The notes under the pieces were generated by a model. The model did no database searches. It was not told the origin of the DNA and saw nothing but the letters and a program-made list of their open reading frames with translations. 46,634 nucleotides of DNA from Deltaproteobacteria bacterium CG11_big_fil_rev_8_21_14_0_20_47_16 (GTDB taxonomy: Bacteria > UBA10199 > GCA-002796325 > 1-14-0-20-47-16). Where the stretch lies: positions 77,530 through 124,163 of the forward strand of contig PCXA01000015.1 of the NCBI GenBank assembly GCA_002796325.1, read 5' to 3'. The position numbers were made by a program, and so were the translations under genes. Of this stretch, positions 8,312 to 14,921 are shown one piece after another (within the stretch, counting starts at the first letter, position 1; the number at the start of each line of letters is the position of its first letter).

Positions 8312-8395
8312 GCCGCCGTGGTGGAATTGGCAGACACGTATGGTTCAGGTCCATATGGGAGCAATCCCGTGGGGGTTCAAGTCCCTCCGGCGGCA
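8312..8395 (+). tRNA. tRNA-Leu (anticodon CAG)
   Basis: Acceptor GCCGCCG (8312-8318) pairs with CGGCGGC (8388-8394), discriminator A at 8395. The D-arm contains GTGGAATTGGCAGAC. The anticodon arm is TATGG / TTCAGGT / CCATA, with CAG at the anticodon position. A long class II variable arm (GGGAGCAATCCC region) is typical of leucine tRNA. The T-arm is GGGGG TTCAAGT CCCTC. The 3' CCA is not encoded (ACA TTT follows), so it needs CCA-adding enzyme. Confidence 0.97.
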
Positions 8396-8403
8396 CATTT
8401 CTT

Positions 8404-8433
8404 TTGGGTATTCGCAACGCTTCATGGTATAAA
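8404..8433 (+). promoter_or_regulatory. Possible promoter of the small membrane-protein gene
   Basis: TTGGGT and TATAAA separated by 18 bases, about 48 bases before the ATG at 8482. The -10 is good, the -35 only fair. Readthrough from the tRNA-Leu transcript is the alternative. Confidence 0.4.
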
Positions 8434-8481
8434 CCTGCCTTAGTTTTTCAACCAACGATACACACAACAAGGGGGAAGCAT

Positions 8482-8811
8482 ATGATGTTATGCGGAATGG
8501 GCTGGAAGATGGGTTGCATGAGCTGTGGTATTGATCATTCATCACTCGCGCTATTACTTATCGCACTGGGTGTCGGTGCCATTGTTAAGTATAAGGCCAT
8601 CAAGGCAACTGAATGCAAAATGGGTGGCAAAATCATCGGATACTTTATTATGATTGCTGCTGCCTTAGGCCTAGTCTGTACAGGCGTTTGCGCTTATAAA
8701 GCAAAACAATGCCACGAGGGTAAAGGCTGCACAAGATGCCATGACAAAGACGATGGCAAGATGATGAAAGATGGTAAAATGATGAACGACGACAAGACTG
8801 ATAGTGACTAA
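8482..8811 (+). CDS. Small Cys/Met-rich two-helix membrane protein, 109 aa
   Basis: Begins MMLCGMGWKMGCMSCGIDH. Two hydrophobic helices (about residues 20-40 and 48-70) are followed by a hydrophilic tail containing CHEGKGCTRCHDK and then DDGKMMKDGKMMNDD, i.e. clustered Cys, His and Met followed by acidic residues. Start: ATG at 8482 after AAGGGGGAAG. No family recognised. The N-terminal and C-terminal Cys/Met/His clusters on either side of a membrane hairpin suggest metal contact (inference only). It ends at a strong bidirectional terminator shared with the convergent lipoprotein gene. Confidence 0.65.
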   Translation: MMLCGMGWKMGCMSCGIDHSSLALLLIALGVGAIVKYKAIKATECKMGGKIIGYFIMIAAALGLVCTGVCAYKAKQCHEGKGCTRCHDKDDGKMMKDGKMMNDDKTDSD

Positions 8812-8830
8812 ATTCTAAAACTTTATGAGT

Positions 8831-8869
8831 AAAAAAAGCCCGTGTCTCTTACGAGACACGGGCTTTTTT
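8831..8869. terminator. Bidirectional intrinsic terminator
   Basis: AGCCCGTGTCTC (8837-8848), TTAC loop, GAGACACGGGCT (8853-8864): a perfect 12-bp stem flanked by A7 on the left and T6 on the right. It therefore works as a rho-independent terminator for both the plus-strand gene ending at 8811 and the minus-strand lipoprotein gene ending at 8888. Confidence 0.95.
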
Positions 8870-8887
8870 CATACTATTGTTTACTAA

Positions 8888-9103
8888 TTAGTGTGTTGCT
8901 GCAGCATCACCTGCTGGTGCGGCATCTGCTGGTGCAGCAGGAGCAGCTTCTGCAGGAGCGGCTGGTGCTTCGGCTGGTGCTGGAGCTGGAGCAGCGGCTG
9001 GAGCCTCAGGAGTGGCTGGCGCATCAACGGCTTTATCAGCCTTGGTGCAGGCCACAAATCCCATCGCAGCAACGATCGCAACGGCTGTAAGCATCTTCTT
9101 CAT
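8888..9103 (-). CDS. Ala/Pro-rich small lipoprotein, 71 aa
   Basis: Starts MKKMLTAVAIVAAMGFVACT: a positively charged n-region, a hydrophobic core, and a VAC lipobox ending at Cys19. This predicts lipoprotein signal-peptide processing and membrane anchoring. The mature part is almost entirely low-complexity Ala/Pro (APAPAPAEAPAAP and similar), a flexible extended linker with no domain. Start: ATG at 9103 follows AGGAAGAG; a longer in-frame start at 9130 would spoil the signal peptide. Function unknown. Confidence 0.7.
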   Translation of the reverse strand: MKKMLTAVAIVAAMGFVACTKADKAVDAPATPEAPAAAPAPAPAEAPAAPAEAAPAAPADAAPAGDAAATH

Positions 9104-9187
9104 AATCTCTTCCTCTTTCTCCCAAGTCAATGGGCGGTTAATTGCTTAAATAAAAAGTGCAGCGGACCATATTCATCTGAAAAAAAA

Positions 9188-9216
9188 TTGCAAGCGGAAT
9201 TCATTACCGGTATAAG
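9188..9216 (+). promoter_or_regulatory. Promoter of mrcA, predicted leaderless
   Basis: TTGCAA (-35), exactly 17 bases, TATAAG (-10). The -10 ends at 9216 and the ATG is at 9223, so initiation 7 bases after the -10 falls on the start codon. There is no Shine-Dalgarno before the ATG. Confidence 0.6.
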
Positions 9217-9222
9217 CCGCCC

Positions 9223-11787
9223 ATGACACCTCCACTTCCATTTTCAGAGCGGCACTCTGTGCTCGCTTTTTTTATCCGAATCACCAAGATACTCACCGGA
9301 TTTACGCTTGTAACAATGGTTCTAGGGACATTTGGCGTGCTGGGCGGCTACTTTTATTTCGCCTATGACCTGCCAAACCTGCGTAACCTCCAGGACTATC
9401 GACCTCCGGTTGTCAGTGAGGTCTTTGGCGATAACAATGAAAAATTGGGCGAATTTTGGATTGAATGTCGGTATTTGGTGCCCATCAAGCAAATACCCGC
9501 CAACGTCAAAAACGCCTTCATTGCAGCAGAAGACACCCGTTTTTTTGAACACCACGGCATCGATATCTGGGGTATTTTTAGAGCAATCTGGGAGGACATC
9601 AAAACAGGCCACATGGCACAGGGTGGTAGTACAATCACACAACAGATCACTCGCTCCATTCTACTCTCTCGTGAAAAGAAGTTAGCGCGCAAAGTTCGTG
9701 AAATAATTTTGGCAACACGCATTGAACGCAATTTGAATAAAGAACAAATTCTGGAATTGTACCTCAACCAAATTTATCTCGGTAATCGATCTTATGGTAT
9801 CAAAGCTGCAGCCCGTAACTACTTTCACAAGTCTCTCGACGAATTGAATGTTGCAGAGTCAGCAATGATTGGTGGCTTGGCTCAAGCGCCTGGCACTGAT
9901 TCGCCTGTTGCAAATCCAACAAAGTCAAAGGCACGCCAACGCTATGTTTTGGAGCGCATGTACGACCAGGGGTTCATTTCAAAAGCTGATTATGAAACCG
10001 CTCTTACACAACCACTCACCATTTACACCGCCTCAATTGATAAGGATTTCAACAATAAGTATGCACCCTACTATACTGAGCAAATCAGGCGCATGTTACT
10101 CGAAAAATATGGCGACAAGGTGGTATATGAAGGTGGATTAAAGATTGAAACCACTGGCAACCTTCACATGAATCAAGTTGCACAGCTGGCTGTTCGTCAT
10201 GGCATTGAAAAGTTAGATCACCGCCAAGGCTACCGTGGCCCTACCGCTCACCTGACTGAAGCAGAAATTCGGCCCTTCTTGGAAAAGGAACATGCAGAAA
10301 TTATGCAAGCCTATGCTGAAACAACAGCTGTTCATATTCCACCAACCCCCACTGAGAAGGCGTGGAAAACTGGCCCCAGCAATTTAGAGGAAGATAAGTT
10401 GTACCAAGCCGTTGTTCTGGGAAGAGCCGGCAGCTCATTTGAAGTTCAGGTGGGTCATAACAAAGGACCTCTTAAATTGTCCGGTGGCGAAGGCTATGTG
10501 TATAGCTATGGCGTTTCAGGTGCCATCCAGCCCAACGATGTTATCTATGTATTCAAGGGGAAGGACAACGATTTCATCCTAGCTCAAGTGCCACTGGTGC
10601 AGGCCGCGCTTGTCTCTGCAGATCCAACAACAGGCTATGTCAAGACAATGATCGGTGGTTATGATTTCATGCGCAGTGAATTTAATCGCGCGACCCAATC
10701 ACTGCGTCAGCCAGGTTCTTCTTTCAAACCGTTTGTGTATGCCGCGGCACTAGATAAAGGATATACATTCAGTACAGTAGTTTCTGATTCTCCTGTACAA
10801 TACCGTGTGGGTTTGAATGAATTTTGGACACCTAAAAACTATGGAGGCAAGCACGCAGGGAATGCTAGTTTCCTTGAAAATCTGACGTATTCACGCAACG
10901 TACCCACAGTAAAGGTGGCCCATTCGATTGGCCTGCATTACTTGACAGCATTTGTTCGTAAAATGGGCATCACTGCCCCAATGGGAAAATATTTGTCAAT
11001 GGCATTGGGCGCTAACGGCATGTACTTAAATGAACTTATTCATGCGTATTCTGCGTTCCCCAATCACGGTATTCTATTACCACAAACCTTTATCCTAAAA
11101 GTTACTGATTCCAGTGGAAAGGTTTTGGAGGAATTTGCACCACCTGAAACAGCTGTTTCATTAGAAGAAGCCATGACGGCAATCAAAGAACATCCTGAAT
11201 CCTTGAATGAACCACTATACGATAGAAATAAACCATGGATTGAAGCGGATAAACTCTCACTCGACCCAGAAGAACTTCAAGTGCTGTATGGTGCTGCAAT
11301 TGCAAAGGGATATACCATCACACCACAGACAGCCTATTTAATGGTGCGTATGATGCGCAATGTCGTGGAACATGGTACTGGCCAGCGTTTACTGGCGTTG
11401 AAACGCCCCATTGCTGGTAAGACAGGAACGACCAATGATGAAATTGATACTTGGTTTGTGGGATATACGCCCAATCACATTGCAGCTGTTTGGGTGGGAT
11501 ACGATATCTTGAAGCGATTGGGCCCAGGTGAACAAGGTGGACGGACAGCAGCACCAGTTGTTCTTGAGTACATGCAAGATGTTCTCAAGGACGAGCCCGT
11601 TGTCGACTTTGAACCGCCTCCCGGTTTCCCAATAGCAAAATTGACAACAACTCCAGGTGGCTCATCCGTATATTGGAAAGGCGGAACCAAGGCCGATGGC
11701 TCTGAAATGGATGGCGGCGATTGGGGTGCCCCAACTCGGCGTGTACGCGATCGCGGTGTTAACTTTTTTGAAGATGATTTAAACTAG
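9223..11787 (+). CDS. mrcA: Penicillin-binding protein 1A (bifunctional transglycosylase/transpeptidase)
   Basis: 854 aa class A PBP that polymerises glycan strands and cross-links peptides in the periplasm. It has one N-terminal membrane anchor (about residues 17-50). The GT51 transglycosylase domain carries AAEDTRFFEHHGID (catalytic Glu) and GGSTITQQ. An inserted OB-like region lies before the transpeptidase domain. That domain has SxxK in PGSSFKPF (about 498-505), SxN in TYSRNVPT, and KTG in AGKTGTTND (about 730). All catalytic motifs are intact. Its 3' end overlaps the convergent bcp gene by 29 bases. It lacks an obvious ribosome site; see the promoter entry. Confidence 0.97.
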   Translation: MTPPLPFSERHSVLAFFIRITKILTGFTLVTMVLGTFGVLGGYFYFAYDLPNLRNLQDYRPPVVSEVFGDNNEKLGEFWIECRYLVPIKQIPANVKNAFIAAEDTRFFEHHGIDIWGIFRAIWEDIKTGHMAQGGSTITQQITRSILLSREKKLARKVREIILATRIERNLNKEQILELYLNQIYLGNRSYGIKAAARNYFHKSLDELNVAESAMIGGLAQAPGTDSPVANPTKSKARQRYVLERMYDQGFISKADYETALTQPLTIYTASIDKDFNNKYAPYYTEQIRRMLLEKYGDKVVYEGGLKIETTGNLHMNQVAQLAVRHGIEKLDHRQGYRGPTAHLTEAEIRPFLEKEHAEIMQAYAETTAVHIPPTPTEKAWKTGPSNLEEDKLYQAVVLGRAGSSFEVQVGHNKGPLKLSGGEGYVYSYGVSGAIQPNDVIYVFKGKDNDFILAQVPLVQAALVSADPTTGYVKTMIGGYDFMRSEFNRATQSLRQPGSSFKPFVYAAALDKGYTFSTVVSDSPVQYRVGLNEFWTPKNYGGKHAGNASFLENLTYSRNVPTVKVAHSIGLHYLTAFVRKMGITAPMGKYLSMALGANGMYLNELIHAYSAFPNHGILLPQTFILKVTDSSGKVLEEFAPPETAVSLEEAMTAIKEHPESLNEPLYDRNKPWIEADKLSLDPEELQVLYGAAIAKGYTITPQTAYLMVRMMRNVVEHGTGQRLLALKRPIAGKTGTTNDEIDTWFVGYTPNHIAAVWVGYDILKRLGPGEQGGRTAAPVVLEYMQDVLKDEPVVDFEPPPGFPIAKLTTTPGGSSVYWKGGTKADGSEMDGGDWGAPTRRVRDRGVNFFEDDLN

Positions 11788-12232
11788 TTAAAACCTCTTC
11801 CCAGTGACCATCCACTTTAACTTGCGGAAAGATGGCGGCGATTTTGCCGTTTGGATCGATAATGAACGTGGTTCGTTCAATCCCCATATATGTTTTACCT
11901 GCCATTTTCTTTCGCTTCCAAACCATATATGCTTTGGCTACTGTCTTCTCAGTGTCAGACAGTAGCTCAATTGCGAGAGCCTCATTCATGATAAACTTCT
12001 GATGCGACTTTACGGAATCTGGACTTATGCCAACAATTGTTGCACCGGCATTCTTAAATGTTGAGAAATTTGCGGTAAAATCGCAGGCCTCGCGCGTACA
12101 ACCTGGAGTAGAGTCCTTAGGATAAAAGTATAAAATCAAATATTTGCCACGATAGTCACGTGCCGACTTCGTCTGATTTTCTTGGTTGTATAATTCAAAA
12201 TCTGGCGCTACATCTCCGATATGCAATGGCAT
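11759..12232 (-). CDS. bcp: Bcp/PrxQ-type peroxiredoxin
   Basis: 157 aa thiol peroxidase reducing hydroperoxides in the cytoplasm. Peroxidatic Cys45 is in the motif PKDSTPGCT, with resolving Cys50 five residues later (TREAC), the atypical 2-Cys PrxQ/Bcp pattern. The thioredoxin-like fold is visible (GDVAPDFEL start, YLILYFYP strand, RTTFIIDPNGKI strand). Start: ATG at 12232 follows GGGGAGG; the longer in-frame extension upstream has no family similarity. Both ends overlap neighbours: 29 bases with mrcA (convergent) and 12 bases with the divergent TPM gene. Confidence 0.93.
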   Translation of the reverse strand: MPLHIGDVAPDFELYNQENQTKSARDYRGKYLILYFYPKDSTPGCTREACDFTANFSTFKNAGATIVGISPDSVKSHQKFIMNEALAIELLSDTEKTVAKAYMVWKRKKMAGKTYMGIERTTFIIDPNGKIAAIFPQVKVDGHWEEVLTSLNHLQKS

Positions 12233-12973
12233 CGACGCCTCCCCTTCATAATTATTGCTTTTACGTTCATCACGAGTGCTGCACACGCAACGACGTACCC
12301 CGAACCGCGCGGGCACGTCAATGATTTCGCATCTATACTGAGCGAGCAGACACAACACCAACTGGAATCACTGCTCACATCGCTACGTGCCACGACTGGC
12401 GTGGAAATGGCTGTTGTCACCCTCCCCACTTTACACGATGAACCCATCGAGAATGCGGCCAATGACCTCTTCCAAGAATGGGGTATCGGTCAAAAAAATA
12501 AGGACAATGGATTGCTATTCCTAATCGCCCCGAATGACCGCAAAGTCAGGTTTGAAGTGGGTTATGGGCTAGAGTCATTTTTAACAGATGGTCTCACAGG
12601 CCGCATTCTAGACGACTACGTCATGCCTGATTTTCGTAATGGCAATATGGATGCTGGCATCCTTAAGGGCACACAGGCTGCTGCACAGGTCGTTGCCACT
12701 CACTACAAAGCAAATTTGGACATTGGGGACCTACCACTCTTGGCAACACCACAGGTGGAATCCAAAGAGAGCTCGCTTAAGGATTCTGCTCTGCAATTGC
12801 TTTTAATCATCGCACTTGTCATTTTATTTATCCGCTATCCGCGTCTTTTCTTTTTTCTATGGATGTTTAGCGGTCGCGGTGGCCGTGGTGGTGGATTTGG
12901 TGGTGGTAGTGGCGGATTTGGAGGATTTGGAGGCGGCAGCTCAGGTGGTGGTGGCAGTAGTCGTAGTTGGTAG
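12221..12973 (+). CDS. TPM-domain (YgcG/DUF477-type) membrane protein
   Basis: 250 aa. A signal peptide (about 1-23, ending SAAHA) precedes a TPM/DUF477 domain: RGHVNDFASILSEQTQHQLE opening, then TGVEMAVVTLPTL, then a D..LLFLIAPNDRKVRFEVGYGLE core and a GILKGTQAAAQ helix. A transmembrane helix (about 188-212) and a Gly/Ser-rich tail ending SSRSW follow, the classic YgcG layout. These proteins are commonly encoded next to LemA, as here. The ATG overlaps the divergent bcp start region and has only a weak ribosome site; a TATAAT lies about 27 bases upstream inside bcp. Confidence 0.88.
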   Translation: MQWHRRLPFIIIAFTFITSAAHATTYPEPRGHVNDFASILSEQTQHQLESLLTSLRATTGVEMAVVTLPTLHDEPIENAANDLFQEWGIGQKNKDNGLLFLIAPNDRKVRFEVGYGLESFLTDGLTGRILDDYVMPDFRNGNMDAGILKGTQAAAQVVATHYKANLDIGDLPLLATPQVESKESSLKDSALQLLLIIALVILFIRYPRLFFFLWMFSGRGGRGGGFGGGSGGFGGFGGGSSGGGGSSRSW

Positions 12974-13053
12974 TGAAGCATCAATCCCACTTGACACTAT
13001 CCTCGTCCGACATTAATTGCATACCTATGAAAAAACGCAAACAGGGGGAATCC

Positions 13054-13695
13054 ATGAAAAAGACGTTAGTGACAGTACTCATTGTGGTTGGTGTTCTTGC
13101 ACTTTTGGGTATGGGACTGGTGAGCTTCGGTGCGGGAAAATACAACACATTCATCGCGATGAATCAAACCGTGGATAAATCCTGGGCCCAAGTAGAAAAT
13201 GTGCTCCAACGCCGTAACGATTTGATTCCCAATCTGGTCACAACTGTTCAAGGCTATGCCATTCATGAACAGGAAGTGTTTATCAAGGTTGCTGAAGCCC
13301 GCAATCAAGCGATGGCGGCCACAACAATTGATGGCAAGATCAAGGCCAACCAGGCTGTATCCGGAGCCCTCATGACATTGATGGCCACAGTGGAACGCTA
13401 TCCGGACGTGAAGGCCAACCAAAACTTTATGGCGCTACAAGATGAACTGGCAGGCACTGAAAACCGCATTGCGGTTGAACGCAAACGTTACAACGAATCC
13501 GTTCAGGAATATAATACCTTTGCCAAATCATTCCCCAATAATATTCTAGCAACGTTCTTCCATCAGCCAGGCGATCGCGAATTTTTCAAAGCTGCTGAAG
13601 GGGCAACTGAAGCACCTAAAGTGCAATTCAATTACCCCAACCAGCAGCCCGAAGCAGCGCCAGCCGAAGCAGCACCTGCGCCTATTTCTCAGTAA
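13054..13695 (+). CDS. lemA: LemA family protein
   Basis: 213 aa. An N-terminal membrane helix (about 4-24) precedes the LemA fold: YNTFIAMNQTVDKSWAQVEN, then QRRNDLIPNLVTTVQGYA (family signature) and ENRIAVERKRYNESVQEYN. A Pro/Ala-rich tail follows. The family is a helical bundle of unknown function, usually paired with TPM/YgcG proteins; the upstream gene is exactly that. Start: ATG at 13054 after GGGGGAA; an upstream ATG at 13027 is less well placed. A TTGACA box at 12991 suggests its own promoter, though its -10 is poor. The stop codon abuts the palindromic element at 13696. Confidence 0.92.
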   Translation: MKKTLVTVLIVVGVLALLGMGLVSFGAGKYNTFIAMNQTVDKSWAQVENVLQRRNDLIPNLVTTVQGYAIHEQEVFIKVAEARNQAMAATTIDGKIKANQAVSGALMTLMATVERYPDVKANQNFMALQDELAGTENRIAVERKRYNESVQEYNTFAKSFPNNILATFFHQPGDREFFKAAEGATEAPKVQFNYPNQQPEAAPAEAAPAPISQ

Positions 13696-14254
13696 ACATA
13701 AAATCGATTATACGTCTTAGTTTCGTTCAGAATCCAGATGACTTTTCCGACCTGCTCACTCGCCATTTCATCCTCCGACCCTACGTTGTACTGAGTGGCG
13801 TAATCGCTCCGTCATGACTCGACAAAAATGCCTTGGCCACAAAACGAGCTTGAATGTCCTCCTGCTTGTCGGCCTTCAAGCTCGGTGGCCAATGGTATTT
13901 TTGCCATCGTCATACGACTACGCTCATAAGCACGCCTTAATACTCAGTACAACGTAGGTCTCCGAATGAAATGGCGAGCTCACTTGAGTGAAGTATCATT
14001 ACGCGCCAGCGGTAGGCGCCAAACCTCAGCAGGCGTTCACCCAGGCGCGCTTAGGAGCGCGGCGAATGAGGAAAGCAAAACGGCCAGCGGCTAACGCCGC
14101 TATCAGCCGACAGGGGAAGGATCGATAACGGCGATTAGTCCGCGACCGTTTTGCCGACGAATCGCCAGAGCGACTGCGCCATACGCCTGCTGGGGTTTGG
14201 TCGCCAGACGATGGCGTGTGCTAATGGACGAACTTCGGATAATCGATTTTATGT
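13696..14254. repeat. 559-bp nested-palindrome element with inverted termini
   Basis: No gene. The ends are an inverted repeat: ACATAAAATCGATTATACG (13696-13714) against CGGATAATCGATTTTATGT (14236-14254), one mismatch. Palindrome 1 spans about 13759-13978. Its outer arms CTCGCCATTTCAT...TACTGAGT (13759-13796) and ACTCAGTA...GGCGAG (13942-13978) pair, and inner arms around CAAAAATGCCTTGGCCAC (13823-13840) and its near-complement at 13884-13903 continue the stem. Palindrome 2 spans about 13990-14235, with arms GGCGCCAAACCTCAGCAGGCGT (14015-14036, given here only as landmarks) and 14183-14205, plus CAAAACGG/CCGTTTTG inside. The element fills the gap between the convergent lemA and dNK stops. Likely a non-autonomous foldback/MITE-like element or a large structured RNA; no match to a named family is claimed. 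Confidence 0.75.
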
Positions 14255-14258
14255 AATG

Positions 14259-14873
14259 CTAGAGATATTCCCGGAGTTGACTGACAATACGTTCTTGTTC
14301 GATAAAGTCTTCGAGATAGTCGATCTTTTCAGTTTCGACTGTCACAACAGATGACATGGTGTACGTGCCGATCCACTTCTTATACAATTTATCGAGTTGC
14401 TTGATGTAGTCCGCAGGTACATTCATTTCACTGGCGCGACCACGTCGTGCGATGCGTTGCATCAGTGTACGCGCGGAACAGTGCAAATAGATGAGCACCT
14501 TGGGGCGCGGGATGGCGTTTAGAATTGTTTGATACATGGCCATATAGGTTTCGTAATCCCGTTTGGCCATTTTTTTACTACGATATAAATTGGTACAAAA
14601 AATTTCAGCATCTTCAAAAATGGTGCGGTCTTGAACAAGCACTGCCCCGCCTGTGTCTGCAGCCATTTCCTGGTGAATTTTAAACTTTTGAATCAAAAAA
14701 AACATCTGGGACTGAAAGGCATAACCGTCCATATTTTTATAAAAGTCATCCAGATATGGATTTAAGTCATTGGGTTCAAAAAAAGGGGTGTGGCCAAACT
14801 TTTTACACAAGAAATCTACCAGACTAGACTTCCCTGCTCCCATGTTACCTGCAATGGCAATATAATCGGGCAT
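14259..14873 (-). CDS. Deoxynucleoside kinase family protein
   Basis: 204 aa. The P-loop GNMGAGKSS is at residues 9-17, the substrate-binding and DRx..ED motif (QDRTIFED, Arg83 with Asp82 and Glu87) is intact, and the arginine-rich lid is QRIARRGRASE. This is the dNK/dGK fold, phosphorylating deoxynucleosides for nucleotide salvage in the cytoplasm; specificity (dA, dG or dC) cannot be called. Start: ATG at 14873 with GGAG upstream; an in-frame GTG at 14891 is less likely. It is the last gene of the etfB-etfA-acyl-CoA dehydrogenase run, separated from the dehydrogenase by a GC-rich hairpin repeat. Confidence 0.85.
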   Translation of the reverse strand: MPDYIAIAGNMGAGKSSLVDFLCKKFGHTPFFEPNDLNPYLDDFYKNMDGYAFQSQMFFLIQKFKIHQEMAADTGGAVLVQDRTIFEDAEIFCTNLYRSKKMAKRDYETYMAMYQTILNAIPRPKVLIYLHCSARTLMQRIARRGRASEMNVPADYIKQLDKLYKKWIGTYTMSSVVTVETEKIDYLEDFIEQERIVSQLREYL

Positions 14874-14882
14874 GTGTGGTAT

Positions 14883-14918
14883 CTCCCTCACCCCAACCCT
14901 CTCCCAGGGGAGAGGGAG
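14883..14918. repeat. CCCTCTCCC/GGGAGAGGG hairpin repeat
   Basis: CCCTCTCCC (14897-14905), a 2-base loop, GGGAGAGGG (14908-14916), preceded by CTCCCTCACCCCAA. Sequences of this form are widespread as intergenic repeats in proteobacterial genomes (established knowledge, family name not asserted). It occupies the short gap between the acyl-CoA dehydrogenase stop and the deoxynucleoside kinase start, and could attenuate expression of the kinase. Confidence 0.75.
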
Positions 14919-14921
14919 TTT

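Noticed and set aside
8900-9020. GCTGGTGC-type direct repeats considered as a CRISPR or minisatellite
   Set aside because: Irregular units without spacers; they encode the Ala/Pro tail of the small lipoprotein.
12870-12963. GGT-rich tandem repeats considered as a DNA repeat
   Set aside because: They encode the Gly/Ser-rich tail expected of TPM/YgcG proteins.
13696-14254. Integron attC or cassette interpretation of the palindromes
   Set aside because: No integrase, no cassette gene and no clear GTTRRRY/RYYYAAC core pair at the ends.
14151-14354. 67-aa reading frame reaching into the palindromic element
   Set aside because: Overlaps the kinase 3' end antisense and the inverted repeats; no ribosome site.
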